DNA of 64,000 nucleotides, taken from contig JAOTON010000213.1 of NCBI GenBank assembly GCA_034440635.1, positions 744,001 to 808,000 on the forward strand, written 5' to 3'. This document shows positions 1 through 51,779 of this stretch, in pieces (positions within the stretch are counted from its first letter, which is position 1; each line of letters starts with the position of its first letter). This DNA is from Lepas anatifera (Eukaryota; Arthropoda; Thecostraca; Lepadidae). The translations under genes were made by a program, and so were the position numbers. The notes below the pieces were generated by a model that did no database searches, was not told the DNA's origin, and worked only from the letters and a program-made list of their open reading frames with translations.

Positions 1-240
1 TATTGCGAAGTCCTTGTCTGTGATGCGTGTAGTGGGGTGATGTGATATGGCGTGTTCTCCTAGATACTTACCCTTTTCTTTTCTCCTAGCGTGTCCTAAA
101 TGTTCCATGAAGCGGGTACGGATTTGGCGAGTTGTTTCCCCTATATAAAACATGTTGCAAAGTAGGCATGTGATAAGGTATACTGTATTTTTAAAATATC
201 TATTGTAATACAGCAGGCTGCATGTATGATGACTATGGGA
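1..240 (-). pseudogene. Penelope-like element fragment, GIY-YIG endonuclease domain (runs off the left edge)
   Basis: The minus strand is open from about 240 down to base 1. It encodes a recognisable GIY-YIG core: VYLITCLLCNMFYIGETT, then RQIRTRFMEHLGHAR. The order TVYLITC, a CxxC-like pair, YIGET, RxR and EH is typical of the C-terminal endonuclease of EN(+) Penelope-like retroelements. The fragment has no start codon and continues out of the window, so it is the 3' coding part of a larger element or a truncated copy. It differs clearly in sequence from the GIY-YIG domains at 28.9 kb and 30.3 kb, so it belongs to another Penelope family. The domain call is firm; whether the copy is intact cannot be seen. 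Confidence 0.75.
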
Positions 241-295
241 ACACGATCAATTCAACTCTCCGCATCGACCAGCGCAACACTCACCACAAGACAGC

Positions 296-464
296 CAGTG
301 GCGTATTCAGGACTTCATTTGAGGGGGTGGAGGGGGCGGCTGGGGCTCGAGCCTCCTCCGCTATTGCCTCGGATCAGTCTCTGTCTACGTATTTAGTATA
401 GGTACTCTGACATCTCGGGGGAGTGGGCTGGAGCTCCTAGCCCCCCCTGCATCCGCCACTGCAC
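296..464. mobile_element. hAT-type MITE
   Basis: The segment begins CAGTGGCGTATTCAGG and ends CTGCATCCGCCACTG, which are imperfect terminal inverted repeats of the CAGTGGCGGA type shared with better-preserved copies in this window. No coding capacity is visible. I could not find a convincing 8-bp target duplication for this copy. Confidence 0.55.
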
Positions 465-1292
465 ACGACTATGGGTCGGCGCTGCATATTCGCATACGTA
501 CATATCAACCGTGCATCAGACACCAATCTGCCTTGCAAGGCTCCTGGACCAGGAAACGACACGCGATGGCAAGAGGGGGGGGGTGATGGGTGCCAGCTCA
601 CGTAACGATTATTTCCTCGCAAACAGTAGGGTTTCTGACTAACAAAACAACCGGCCAGAATTCGGCATATTCTGCATAATGATTAGACTACATGATTCAA
701 TAGAGGCACCAAATCTCTTTCCATATCGGTCAGGAAAGCCTCATTCTCGCTCTGACACTCCCCAGCCTTACCAACACAACCAACACGCAACAACACTTGA
801 TGCTGTCCCACCTCACCACCGGGGATGTCTCCATCTCTGCAATACTGGCAACAGAGGCGATTCACGACTCCTGTGTCGCACAGCGGCGGCTGTCCGGTAT
901 CACATAATACTGAAGACAGAGCTTCAACTAGAGATGCACCACAATGTCCACCTCACCATCGTCTCCTTCGGGTCGAGGTTCAGGCGGTGAGCGCTGCTTC
1001 ACAGCCCTCTCACAGTCACCACCTCACACCGATCACCTGATCACTGTGGCCCGCTTGGACGATCGTCACTACTTCACATTTCATGCTCACTTTTTCCGCT
1101 CCCACCTCTAAGAAACGTTTCAGCTGTCCGTTTGCGGCACCACGATAACGTTCACGCCGTTTGTGCTCAAGATGCCACCTAGCGGTGTTCCGAACACTCG
1201 TGATTAGTGGCACAGAAAAGAGGGCGCTGGGGTTCCGGCAGTGGCGGACGTCTTCTGGCTCCATCGCTGGTTGACAACTCGCCGAAGACTGA
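465..1292. other. No gene seen
   Basis: Mixed-composition sequence with only short overlapping open frames on both strands and no recognisable motif. I see no RNA gene or clear repeat here. Confidence 0.4.
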
Positions 1293-1480
1293 AGGTTGTT
1301 GTTTTTGGGGCTTATCGACGCACCAACTGCCAGGGTCATATGGCGTCGCCAACTCTTGCCCTGTTGGAAGGGTTTCTCGGGAGCCAGCTTGCTCCTTGTT
1401 CAGGGAAGCCGCCGGCCCTTGAACCCGGGTCGGCTGCGTGGCAAACAGCTACGCTGACCACTCCACCACCGCGCCCCCCA
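1293..1480 (-). mobile_element. tRNA-derived SINE (family B), copy 1
   Basis: On the minus strand the head resembles a tRNA. It has an A-box-like TGGAGTGGTCAGCG and a B-box-like GGTTCAAGGGC near 1430-1470. These are followed by a tail shared with the copy at 60542-60718: CCAACAGGG near 1360 and the terminal block GGTGCGTCGATAAGCCCC. The body matches the 60.5-kb copy better than the head does, which is common when SINEs exchange tRNA heads. Confidence 0.6.
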
Positions 1481-2557
1481 AGACTGAAGGTTGAAGACCG
1501 AAGACTGGTACCTGGGCGGTTGGAGGTACTCGAGAGTGACGAGACAGCATGTTCATGCCAGGTCTGCGACAGAGAGAACCAGGGGTTACAATACGTAACG
1601 ATAACATGTAGCGCGCCCATGACAAACATACACGTTCCTGAATCTGTCACGGCTCAGAGTCCGCTTTTCGGCACTGACTCAGTCCGGCCCGACACTGCGT
1701 GAGCGTTTCTGAGCCCTTTCCCTCGGACCCTGTTGTATCAATGTTTACCTCCGGTAGCAGCCATGGATCTACCGAGGAGGCATGGTAGGTTTCAAACTGA
1801 TCGAAATGGCCGGCAGCTTCATTCAGCCGTGCGAGAATCCTGAGCCCAGAGGGCCGCGCTGGAGCTCGGATACCGCCGGACCGGAGCTACGACACTTCCG
1901 AGAGAAGCTTCGGGTGGGCTGGGTGGGAGGGAAACTGGTTGAGCGTTAACGCGTATTTCATTGTGAAAATGCGTCCACATAGTGGGAGAGACATCTCAGT
2001 TGTGTAAATGTAAACCAACAGGCTACAGACTGCGAAAGGCTCCTGAAATTGTCCTCACAACATGGTGGATAATTGTGTGGAATACCTTTTTGTCACTCGT
2101 TGCTGATTCATAAACAATGCACCCATATTGTGACTTCAATCTGACTAATGATCTATTTAGTATCAACAGTTTTGCGATCAGCTCCAGACGTCATGCTGGT
2201 TAGGACTTCAAAATCGCAAGGCCTTATAACACCTCTCTGGCCTGGTTGAATTGTCCATCATAGGTCAATCTTAGGTAAAAGGAGTAAGCCCAAGAAGCAA
2301 GCCTCTTTTACGACGTTAATTATTTGTCCATATAGAGTGAGGACAGGATTTTCGCACTGGTTCTTTTTCTGACAAAAAATGGACGCATTGTTTTTTTCAG
2401 TCGAAAACTGTAACTAGCTTTTCGCACTCCAGCGTTGTAGTTTCTCCAGCCCGATCTGTAGCTGCCCCTGCGCAAAAGTAGTAGTTGAGGATGCGATCCA
2501 CATTCCAAGTCATCCACAAACTGTGCACTGTTAATATTTGAAGATCATCTGATGAAG
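1481..2557. other. No gene seen
   Basis: Unique-looking sequence with short open frames only. I found no supported feature. Confidence 0.4.
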
Positions 2558-2695
2558 ATTGTTGGGGCTCAACGACGCATCAACTGTCAGAACTGTACAT
2601 CACCAATTCCCATCCTGTTGGGAGGGATTTGGGGGATCAGACCAACTTATTCAGAGGTTCCGCCAGACTTAAATAAACCCGGCACCTGAGGCTCA
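2558..2695 (-). mobile_element. tRNA-derived SINE (family B), diverged or truncated copy 2
   Basis: This block starts ATTGTTGGGGCTCAACGACG and continues through CATCCTGTTGGGAGGGATTT and CAACTTATTCAGAGGTTCCG. It aligns colinearly with the tail and body of the SINE at 60542-60718. The tRNA-like head is no longer convincing, so the copy is old or truncated. Confidence 0.55.
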
Positions 2696-4715
2696 TCAGA
2701 CTTTGATGTAATCAACTGAGTCACTGATCCCTTTAAGAGGCAGATAATCGGCAACGTATTTATAGCAAAACAAAAACGGATAATAAATATCACACTTCCC
2801 TCAGCCGTGACGTATTCCTGAATGTGTTGTTTTGACAATGTGTCACCTTCTCCAAACCGGGAACGTCGATGTTTCAAGAAATAAGAAACAAGCCAACCCT
2901 TACGGCCTCGTATATCAAGTCTGAAAAACGTTTGCAAAATACCGCGCCTCCTCACCTAACTGTGCAGCATCGAGAGTGAGTAGATGGTCAGGCATGCTTC
3001 GGTTTTTCCGAAAGCGACTTTGAATATTACCCAAAAAAGTTCATTGCTTTCTAAAACCCATATAAGACGAGGGTTCACCATTATTTGGAAACATCAATTT
3101 AGATCATTATTTCGAAAAAACTTTTCGATACAAGATCTCAGTGAAAAAGGAGAATAGTTAACCGGAATGTCACCAACCTTTCCCGGTTTCAGAATGAGGA
3201 TACTTATCGCCTCCTGCCAAAGCTTCAGAAAGCCGTTTTCAGTCCAGATCAGATTAAATCTAGAAAGGACGGAGACGAGAATACAATCAGGACGGTGTCT
3301 CTACATTGAGTCGGCAATCAGATCCTGGTGACACATATCTGCTTTTACCCAGAACATTCCTCAATTCGCGCAGAATCAACAGCACGGTATACGTGTCTGT
3401 CGTCACCGCCAACGTTTGTAGGTATTACCTCCTTTCGACTCCGGAAGCGCTGAAACTCAGGGTTCTTTATGGCTGTACTGCACTCCTATTTCTACACGTG
3501 TCGCCATTGTATTTGCAACCACCTGCGGATCTATGATTTTAATGTTATTTTCTATTAGGACCGGGACAGGTGTAGAAATGCACTCCCCGTGAATATTCTG
3601 AACTCAGTTCCACACCTGTGTTGAAGGAGTGGAGTTATTTATAGTGCTTATATAAGATATTCACCAACTTTACCTATAATTTAAAACGGCTCGGCCGGCG
3701 AAAGCTCTGGCCCGTCTGAAAAGGTTCAGGTTGTGATTTGTCGTACGCTTCTTAAAACTCGAGAAGCTCGTTCCATTTTTAAATGAGCTTCTCTTCACTC
3801 ACAGCTCCGATATGTTTAGCTTTCTATTCATTTTGATGATTGACTATTAAAGCTGATGGTTGGCTATTTTTTAAGCATAATGGACAGTCTGCGGGTATAA
3901 TACTGATCAGCGGTCAAACGTGCTAAATCAAGTCCAATATTTCAACTCACTGCATTGGGAACACCTATGGATGGTATCCTTTGTCCTTGCTTTATACACT
4001 TGTGAGGCAAACTAATACCGTCCCTGAAACGTGACGTCCATGAGCTACTTTTTGTCCCGAGACCGTCTCTGGGAATAGCTATCGACGTTGTTCAAAATTA
4101 TGTAAAAGCAAAGTGGAGTCAAACACGATCTTTTTACAATCTGTGGTAGGCTGATGATTATATGTGTTTTTAGAAGCATCGCCACTCCCTTGTTCTTGGA
4201 AGTTTTGTTTTGCCCTAATCACAAATATGATGGATATCCCTTCTTCCCTGGACCCCTAACTGCTTCCTCGAACAAATATTTTCCATTTAACGCGTCACAA
4301 TCCCGATTCGGAGCTCACATAAAATCCCGGTCAATATGAGCCAGACCCCATACATGGACATTTTTTAAGTGCCAAGACGCTCTTTCGTTCCATTTTTTTC
4401 TTCAAGAAACGTGATGATTTTTAAATCAATCATAGGTGACGAAATTATAAAACGATGTCTTCTGACAACCACCACATTACAACAGGTGCAACACTAAAAC
4501 TTAGGTTTGGCACCAGCGACACCATCAATCAACATTGCAAAACCCTTATCCGGTTCATAATATAAAAACTGGTAGAGTGTTTTGATGTCTTCTCAACTGG
4601 GTATTAGAGCTACCGAGGCACCCCTCTGAAATAAGGCGACATCCCTGATCGACGTTAATGGTCAAAACAAGACACCGTCCAAAATACTATTCAATACTTC
4701 AAAAGAGACCAGTAT
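2696..4715. other. 3' flank of the PTCD1-like gene; no gene seen
   Basis: AT-rich sequence lying downstream (minus strand) of the PTCD1-like stop codon. The 3' UTR must lie in its right part, but I see no unambiguous minus-strand AATAAA close to the stop and leave the polyadenylation site uncalled. Confidence 0.35.
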
Positions 4716-43591
<38,876 letters not shown>

Positions 43592-44067
43592 GATGGCAGC
43601 GCACGGGCTTGGAGTTCAGAAGGTATAGGCTTGGCTAACTAGGGTTTATCTCACTTTTGCGGCTTCTGGTCCATTTCAGTCCATTAGAAACTCAAATGTT
43701 ATCTTTGATGGCCCAGCATTTACAGAGTAGACACTTCGCTGTTGTTGAAGAAGGGAGCTCTTTTCTGGCTGCTGAAAAAGTGCGATTTCTATTAATATAT
43801 TGGTCATATTTACCAGCACTCGACCAGGCCAGTGCAGTTTAGGAAACGCCAATCAATGAACAGTTGGTTTGCACCTCACTTCAAGTGAAACATAGCAAAA
43901 AAATAGCACACCATTCACCCAGTTCACTTTTGATTATTTTCCACACACTACCAACACATCAACTGCAGGTTTGTAATGCCAATGAAAATACAAATGTATG
44001 TTTCTCCTGATAGTAGTTGAATGTGACACTCATCCTAAATATGGTTATTTGTAATCAAATGTTAACA
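43592..44067. other. 5' flank of the PTCD1-like gene
   Basis: The sequence directly upstream (minus strand) of the PTCD1-like start codon. No TATA box is evident at a suitable distance. The promoter and 5' UTR should lie here, but I cannot place them. Confidence 0.35.
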
Positions 44068-45027
44068 CGCGCCCCGCTGGGGGCAAAATTCGCTCCTCTC
44101 CTAGTTTTCCCCAGATAACGCAAAAACGAAGAGACGCAGAACAATGAAACTTACAGTACCTTATCCCTGATCAATTGTACACAGGTCATGTCAGGTCAAG
44201 GAGCAATTCAAGGTCAAGTGACACGACCTCAAAACCTAAAATCACGAGTTTGAAGCGGCGCCCAAGGAACATCACCGAACCCATGAGTTTGAAACTTTCA
44301 CAATATGATAAGGTCATTAGGATCTACAAATCTGCCATCTCGAACTTTCGATATTGTTCACCTAAGGTGGGGTGAATTTTTTGGTCACCCCATTATAAGT
44401 CTACGGTGAAAAATAGAATGGGCTCGTTGTCAGTAAACACTGGATAGATAAAGCTAAAAATCCTGAACCCATCTATTCTTACCACGATCTTGACCATAAA
44501 GTTGAGCTTTTTAGCATCTGACCTCTCAAAGGTCATGCCAGGTCACAGGAGCATAGAGTGATTGTTTTGCCAATAACTCCTCACTGAATTGAGATAAAAC
44601 TCCCATTTTGCTTGCATTGTGCTTATATTGTAACGGGGAGTCGATTTATATGCAACATGACCATACCAGGTCACTCTGTTACCCTGACCTAGTTCGAGGT
44701 CAGTTTATTTTCACTATTTGATCTAGCAAGGTCATATTATACATCATTCGATTCGCCGCGATGAGAGGAATCCAATTATGTATGAATATTTGCTTCATCT
44801 TATCTGAAGACAGATCTAGAGACAGAAATTTACACTGCTGTGTTGTAAGCCTATGGAGCCTTCTTTGACCTATGCTGACATCAATATTGACCTGACATAA
44901 AATTATTTGTATAAAATATATTTGCCTTGTCAAGAGCTTTCGAACGCCACCCGTAATTTTTTGTCAGCTTTCGTGGGAAATGATATACGGATAGGCGGTG
45001 AGAAATGCCCCCAGCGGGACACATCAT
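44068..45027. mobile_element. AGGTCA-rich dispersed element with short inverted ends, copy 2
   Basis: CCGCTGGGGGCA at 44074-44085 and its reverse complement TGCCCCCAGCGG at 45006-45017 bound a roughly 960-bp block. Inside, AGGTCA/TGACCT hexamers are frequent, for example CAGGTCATGTCAGGTCAAGG near 44183. The left part (GTTTTCCCCAGATAACGC, then GAGACGCAGAACA) resembles 49270-49340. No coding sequence was found. Confidence 0.5.
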
Positions 45028-47340
45028 GCCACAAACCCCAGCCGGGTGCATGTTAATTTCTTGCATTCAGGGGGGCTATGGAATCCCTTTAGTTTTAACA
45101 AGCAGGCACACCATCTATACACGTCGATCGTCAGTCTCCTGCACTCCGTCTGTGGCTCACTTGTCCGCCTCCTCCCCGCCGTATATACACATTGTTCCGC
45201 GCCCGTCTTCTCGGACCCCACTCACAGGGCCCCGCCCTGCTCATCCCAGCATACTCTGTCCAGAAATCCCCTTCCAGTTTGTTTTCTCTTTTTTTCTTGA
45301 ATCCTGTCATGTTTCTCTCCCATGTTTGTATTTCTGTGATGCAGTCTGGTGCCACATCCATCAAGCATCACATATCTCTTACAGTGACTCTTAAGTAACA
45401 TTCACCTCATTTTCTTTCAATCCTGTCAAGTGTTTTCCTTCTGACATATTGTGTTGTGCATGGGATGTGGCAGTGTACCTGAATACTTGAATGCAACTGC
45501 AAGTATGTTCCCAGTTGGGAGGCATTTTGAACCACAAACACACCTCACCTTCCGTCCCCACCAATGTCACGAGGAGCACTCCGGACAATCTTTCAGAAAA
45601 CCCCTCAAGCTACCAAAAATAATATGGGAAGCTTTCTGCCTGGTCAATTTGAACCCTAAATAAATTTTTGGGGCAGTTTCATATTAATTTAATACATTTA
45701 ACTTTGAACTCGATCTTAAAAATGTGTTCAATTTTTACCATATTGCTATAAGAAAATCATAAGGGGAGGAATGAAGCTGAGTCCATTCCATACATGCATT
45801 GTAAACACATATGTAAATTGGTTTTTATTCCTTCTGAGATATATAAACTACAGACACTCATATTGACAAAATAATCAACTTGATGATTGTGGTCAATACA
45901 TGGTAGAGCTAGGTAGGTGGTCTTCCTTGTCTTGAAGTGGATTCTCAGATGCATTTTTCAGAGATCATGAAAAATAATGCTAAGAAACAAAATTCTCACC
46001 ACAAAAATATGCCCTAACAATTCCAATTTTTACAAAACAAGAGCTGCAAGGCATATGATCAGTAGGGGGCTAATGCACAAGAAAACCTGTGTATAACTGA
46101 AGGAAACCAAATTAATTCATTACAGACTGGTAAAGCATGGTTTCCTATGTAACCAGACATTCTGAGCTCAAACATGATACTCACTTCCCACGCTGATCTA
46201 ATATTATGATATAATTCGGCACAAAATCTGTCATATACCTCACGAGTACCAATGCACCACCGGAAGAATCGTGTAATAAACAAACATGACGCTAATTCAC
46301 GATGCCAGATTGGATTCCAGAATAATAATTCAATACAAGAATAATACTCTAGATCTCTGAAAAAATAGTCCAGAAAAATGCTACATAAATCAGCAGATTT
46401 CCCGCCAAGAGAAATCAATCTCAACTTTCAACTGAGCTCCCCTGCCAGAGATGACGCAGGTACAATAACTGAATATCCAGATTTATCAATGCAGTGTGGT
46501 CCAAATATTTCACACATCAGGACAGTATGCGAGCGAAGCGAGCGCAGCCCATGAGCGAACACGAGTCCTCCAGAGGCCCGGCCTTTGCCGGCTAACGCCA
46601 GCAAAGCTGAGCCCGCCGGAGGTGAAAGTCGGCGCTGCAGGCTAGGTGAGCCGCAGGCAACATCTCTAAATAAAAATGATTAGCTACCATTACGTTATGT
46701 CATGTTTTCAAAGAAAATTTTGAGGTTTTAAAGGATTTTGTTACTATCTGGAGTTATCTAAAGCAATGTTTATCAATTTAAAGGTTTTAATTTACATCAA
46801 TGTGAGATTGGAAAACACCAGATCTGGTATCGTCTCAACATTTCCCGCACAGTTACGGTCTTCTCCGCCCTAAAGGAACTGTGTTCTCGGCCGTGTGTGG
46901 TGTGGTGGAGTATCATACCTACTACTTAGATTTTCATTTTTTGGGGATTTGGTGCTTGGGCGTGGGGAGCTGTGTTGAGCATCGATGAGAGTGAGGTGGA
47001 AAGGGTCGGAAACCATATCTCTTAAGCGCCTAAGTGATTAGTTTGTCTTCCTTCAGAATTACCAAAACCTGTTGATCCTGTGGGCCATTAGCTGAAATAG
47101 TGCTCAGAAGCAAAGATTGCACAGTTTTACATACATACACACACAAAAATCCTTAATTGAAGTAAAGGCAGTGCAAATACTGAATCAAGGTTGTACTGGG
47201 TTGAAATGTATTATATTTAAACATAAAACCTGATCCAAGCAGGGAAATTAAAGACACAAACAGTGAATTTAACCATGCCGCATTCATTAAACGAACACTA
47301 GCCCCTTGGCCTGTGACAGCTACTCACATATCCCCCGCCT
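45028..47340. other. Intergenic; no gene seen
   Basis: Only spurious open frames. A GC-rich segment at about 46525-46660 (GCGAGCGAAGCGAGCGCAGC and several GCC/GGC-paired stretches) could fold but matches no RNA family I recognise. Confidence 0.4.
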
Positions 47341-47344
47341 CACA

Positions 47345-47802
47345 CAGTCTACACCACCATAATACCATCTACACCACCATAATACCGTCTACACCACCAT
47401 AATACCGTCTACACCACCATAGTACTGTCTACACCACCATAATACCGTCTACACCACCATAATACCGTCTACACCACCATAATACCGTCTTCACGCCACC
47501 ATAATACCGCCTACGCCACCCATAATACCGTCTACGCCACCATAATACCGCTCTACGCCACCATAATACCGTCTACACCACCATAATACCGTCTACACCA
47601 CCATAATACCGTCTACACCACCATAATACCGTCTACACCACCATAATACCGCCTACACCACCATAATACCGTCTACACCACCATAATACCGTCTACACCA
47701 CCATAATACCGTCTACACCGCCATAATACCGTCTACACCGCCATAATACCGTCTACACCGCCATAATACCGTCTACACCACCATAATACCGTCTACACCA
47801 GC
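47345..47802. repeat. Minisatellite, 20-bp unit, about 23 copies
   Basis: The head-to-tail unit is CCGTCTACACCACCATAATA. Most copies are identical or differ by one base (ACACCACC/ACACCGCC/ACGCCACC), with a few 1-bp insertions near 47490-47560. The high identity implies recent expansion or homogenisation. Confidence 0.95.
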
Positions 47803-48100
47803 ACAGCAGCGGCCTTAACTACCCTGGTATATTTTAGGGCCTTGCCCTGGCAGCAACAACCCAAGATACCTTACCAGCAACAATAACAAGGCAATAGAGT
47901 AACAAAGGTAATAAACAACAATAACAAGAATCACCACCACCGCCACAAACAAACAAACAACGCTCGCGGGCATCCGCGCCTGCCTGGTGCGCGCCAGAGG
48001 CGCGAATTTGAGGCTACTATAAACAAGAAGAATGCCGGTGAAAATGCCAGACGGTAGATCATAATCCCTCTGAAAAGTATCATCCAATTCCCTATAAATC

Positions 48101-48462
48101 CGCCCCGGTAGCTCAGTTGGTAGAGCGTTGGGCTCCGGCCCGCTGCTCAGAAGCATGCAGTGGCAGGGCATGCCCAGGCTTGGGATCGGTTCCCCTGAGA
48201 CGCTCCAGCGCTCAATAGTTTACCCGACGTACAGGTCGGCTGGCAACTGACTGGTGAGAGGGTGACCTGAGCGGGGCGGCCGTCCCTGTGCTTTGTGGGA
48301 CGTTAAACTTTGGCTTCTAAATTAACCCTCCATTGAGGGAGTTGCTCGTTCGGGTGGTGGGGTCGGGGTCTCCGTGACAAGTCCCTTGATGACTTTAGTG
48401 AGACTCCGACTCCACCAGTCGTACTAGGAACAACTTGAACAAAATTTATTAAAAAATTAAAA
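48101..48462 (+). mobile_element. tRNA-derived SINE (family A), full-length plus-strand copy
   Basis: The tRNA-like head GCCCCGGTAGCTCAGTTGGT has a perfect A box (48109-48120). A long body follows with GGGGTCGGGGTCTCCGTGAC and TTTAGTGAGACTCC. The tail CAACTTGAACAAAATTTATT ends in an A/T-rich run. Copies at 28441-28803 and 15890-16032 show that the family is dispersed. No protein is encoded; mobilisation would rely on a LINE partner. Confidence 0.85.
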
Positions 48463-48622
48463 AATCCCTTCAAACTATTGACGACTTTCGCGCATCCCTC
48501 TCAAAACCAGTGAGACGGCTCTGTGGTGGCGCCGTCTCGCTGGCCGTACCCTCCGAGTCGAGATTGACTCATTGTATTTATTAGATATGACTTCCTGATG
48601 GCGCTGGATGCTGGCGAGGGTC

Positions 48623-48824
48623 CAGGGGCGGACGCAGACCCGAGCTCTGGGGGTCCAAACCCTTGTCTGCCTTTCCTCCGGGGAGGGGGGGGCAAAGTTT
48701 GTTTTTGCTTTACGAACCTAGTGTAAACACCTTTTTTAAAAAATGGGGGCCAAAAGATAGTTTGGCCCCCTTCAGCGCTTTGGGGGCCATGGCCGGAATG
48801 GCCGCCTCCCTGCGTCCGCCAATG
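48623..48824. mobile_element. hAT-type MITE with perfect 8-bp target duplication
   Basis: 202 bp with ends CAGGGGCGGACGCAG and CTGCGTCCGCCAATG. It is flanked by CGAGGGTC at 48615-48622 and CGAGGGTC at 48825-48832. It belongs to the same family as 15065-15388. Confidence 0.88.
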
Positions 48825-49269
48825 CGAGGGTCTGTTGTACGCTGCCTCGTGTTTTTAACACGTGGTGCTCAACGATTTTGTGCCCCGGCAGTATACCGAG
48901 TCCCCCATTTATTTTACGTTATTTAAGTTTATCTTCCCTGGCCCAATGTATTTTTCATTTATTTTGCATGCCTGTCCTGACTGCAGGTGTATCCCCTACA
49001 AGGTGTGCTTGCCTGCGCAACGGCGCGTGTTGCTACCGCGGACGTTTTACCTCGTCTGCTTTACCTTCTGGTCCACTTGGGTATGTACTTGTGTGTTCTT
49101 ATGGAAATATATGTATGGATGCAAACCATACTGGCAGTGAATCTCACCCGTGCGACCTCAAAAATAAGATCTTCTGTTTTCGAAAAACCGTTGAAAATGT
49201 CAAACCGAGATCTCCAATGACGACTAAATTTAACCTTCGTCCCATGGGGGGGGGGCATTGGTAGCTCCC

Positions 49270-50093
49270 TAGGTTTTTTTCGAGATAGCAGCCTGCTATG
49301 CTATCTTTTTCGGAAAAACGACGAGACGCAGCACAGCGGCTGAGGTCTTTATCTCTCACCCCATCATTTTCCCACCGTCCCTGAAATTTTTTACCCCGGG
49401 TCACCCAAGGTCAGGTCACCAGACGAGGTCAACCAAGGTCAACTCACTTCAACTTCTGAGCTCTATAAGAGCTAATTTCTTAGTCGATCGATTTGAAACT
49501 TCCTACACTTCATGACCCCTCCAGGGTCTACAAGATGCGTCTCAGAGATTGTTTGATTTCGTGACCTGAGGTCAGGTCACGAGGTGACCTCTCCCATTGA
49601 AAAGGCATGGGGAAAAGTTGTCTTATGATCTTAAAATCACGGAAACGATTGCAAATGCTTAGCTTGCTCAAAAAACCGTTCTTTGACACCCTTTCATGGA
49701 TCCCTGGGGCCAATTTTGCCCTTTGAACTCTCCGAGGTCATCCAAGATCACTAGGGGTCAAAACATAGTACCTATTTTGAAAATAACTTTGAAAATAATC
49801 ACGCTTGAGCACTGAATCAAACATCATCGTGTATGTCTCGTCACTGGCTTTCATTTGATATACGGTTAGGTGAACAGGTGACCTCTGGAAATCAAACCAC
49901 TGGCGGGAGGTCATTACGTTCCACATGGCGGAAAAAGGTCTGGAATTTTCGTATCAAATGTACTTAACCAGACCTCAATAGCTCTAATGGCATAAGAGTT
50001 ATGCCCAGTTTTCTTAAAAATTGCATATTTGAGTGAAAATAGCCAATCGTGACCTGACTTGACCTCTAGAGGTCTAACCATTGACCTAAGCGC
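49270..50093. repeat. AGGTCA-rich dispersed repeat, copy 3
   Basis: It shares its left part with 44100-44160 and contains many AGGTCA/TGACCT hexamers, for example CCAAGGTCAGGTCACC near 49405 and GACCTGAGGTCAGGTCACGA near 49562. It has no recognisable coding sequence. Confidence 0.5.
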
Positions 50094-51694
50094 TTAACCC
50101 TTGCCCCGGTGGCGGATAGGAGCTATCTTCGCCCTTGTGGAGAGGGGGGCTAAAAATACCCCCACGATCTCAAAAACTAAGGGTCCGGGATGGCCTAGTG
50201 GCTTCGTTGCCAGTCTACGGATCGGATAGCATGGATTAACGAGGGTTAAAATAAATAAAAAATGAATAAAAATAATAAATGAAAAATATAAATAAATAAA
50301 TAAGAGAGCTAGAAAAAGAGCAAAACGGCAATCGAAAGCTCTTCAAAAAAGGATATCGAAAATACTTCAGTCATTTTTCTCGTCAGGTCAATATCAAGGT
50401 CACCAGAGGTCACAATAGGTCAAAATCGCTCATATGAGGTGCACTAAGAAACCTGATATATCTCAAAAACTTTGATAGCTCGAAACATTTTTTAGCACCA
50501 TTCGAAAGCTCTTGAGATGCTTTTCATTACAGTGCCAATGATTTTCGGATCAGGTCAAAGCCTAGGGAGCTGTAGGCAGGGGCGTAGCCAGGATTTCGCT
50601 CAGGGGGAGCGGCGCCCCGAAAAGGGCCCCTGCAACAGGGCTAAAAGGGCCCTGCTGGGGAAAAAAGGCTCTGCTTTTTACAAAATAGTGCTGAAGAGGG
50701 CTTAAAAGGGCCCTCTCTGGTATGAAATTTCAAATTTGGCCACCGACCATAGTGCGGGCGAGCCGCGCTTCGCGCGGCCCGTGTCCTCTGGGGCGTCCTT
50801 CGGGCCCTCAGGGGGAGGCTATCCCTGCCGCCCCCTCCGCTACGCCCCTGGGTGCAGGTCACTGAATATTGGGAATGTTCTTGAGAATGTGCATAGCCAC
50901 CCATGCATAAGGGCGTTTCCTTTTTCGCTAATAACTTCCAAACCAAGCAAGATGCAGCCATCGTTGATGCACCATTGCAATCATCTCATCAATGCAAATC
51001 GAATGATATATAATACTGTTATTCCAGGTCAAATTTAAAATTTGATCTGACCCTAGCCAACGGTCTGAACCAACTTAACCTGGTACAGTCATGATGCATA
51101 TAATTTGACTTGCAGTGAACATACAAACACTTTAAAGACAAAATAAAAGGTATATCTTTGTTTATTCAAAATTTGGAGAGCAAAACACCAAAAAATGTTT
51201 AGTTGGCCTAAAGTCACCTTTCAAAGGTCGCAAGTCAATTTTTTTGTATCAACTTCAGAAATGGGCTAAGAGCAAGTCGTAACCGATGTTTGAAGTTGAT
51301 TCCATCCATTCTTAGTGAGAAAAGCTCATTTTGTGATTTTTCCAATGTGTTTAAATGGAGAGGTCATGCTCTGAACATGACCTTAGGTCACCAATATAAA
51401 AAAATCCGGAACATATGTCTTAGCTCCTGGTGGGCCCAATATGTGGTATGAGTTTCAACTTGATCGATTAACCCTCCTTTTAGTTATGAATTCCTAAGCA
51501 TTTTTTAAGGTGAGGTCACTTCACCTGGCCTGGTGACCTGACCTGATATGACCTTGGCCTAAAATTTTCAGGGAAGATGTAAAAATGATTAAGGAACAGC
51601 TAGACCAAGTTTGGCAGCTGCGCGCCACCGTTTTTTGGTCACTTTGGAAAAATTCGAGGGGGTCTAAAAAGACCCCCACCCGGGTGAAGGTTAA
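50094..51694. mobile_element. Candidate AGGTCA-rich element with TTAACC inverted ends, copy 4
   Basis: The left end TTAACCCTTGCCCCGGTGG and the reverse complement of the right end, TTAACCTTCACCCGGGTGG, match at 15 of 19 positions. The interior has repeated AGGTCA/TGACCT hexamers and a nested hAT-like MITE at 50577-50850. There is no coding sequence. Confidence 0.45.
50577..50850. mobile_element. hAT-type MITE nested in the AGGTCA-rich repeat
   Basis: The ends are CAGGGGCGTAGCCAGG and CCGCTACGCCCCTG. The flanks GCTGTAGG and GGTGCAGG agree at 6 of 8 positions, an eroded target duplication. Confidence 0.6.
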
Positions 51695-51779
51695 ACATGT
51701 GCACATGTTCATTCAGTAAGAAATTAATCCATGGATTAATTTCTTACTGAATTCGCACGAGCTTTCTAATGCACTTTGC

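Noticed and set aside
46525..46660. Structured GC-rich segment, considered as an RNA gene or ribozyme
   Set aside because: It lacks hammerhead, twister or snRNA core motifs that I can recognise; fold potential alone is expected at this GC content.
47345..47802. CRISPR-like regular repeat array
   Set aside because: The repeats are contiguous 20-bp units with no spacers, in an animal genome; it is a minisatellite.
48862..49264. Overlapping 92- and 128-codon frames, Cys- and Phe-rich
   Set aside because: Two frames overlap in the same DNA, neither has a recognisable domain or splice context, and they follow a MITE directly.
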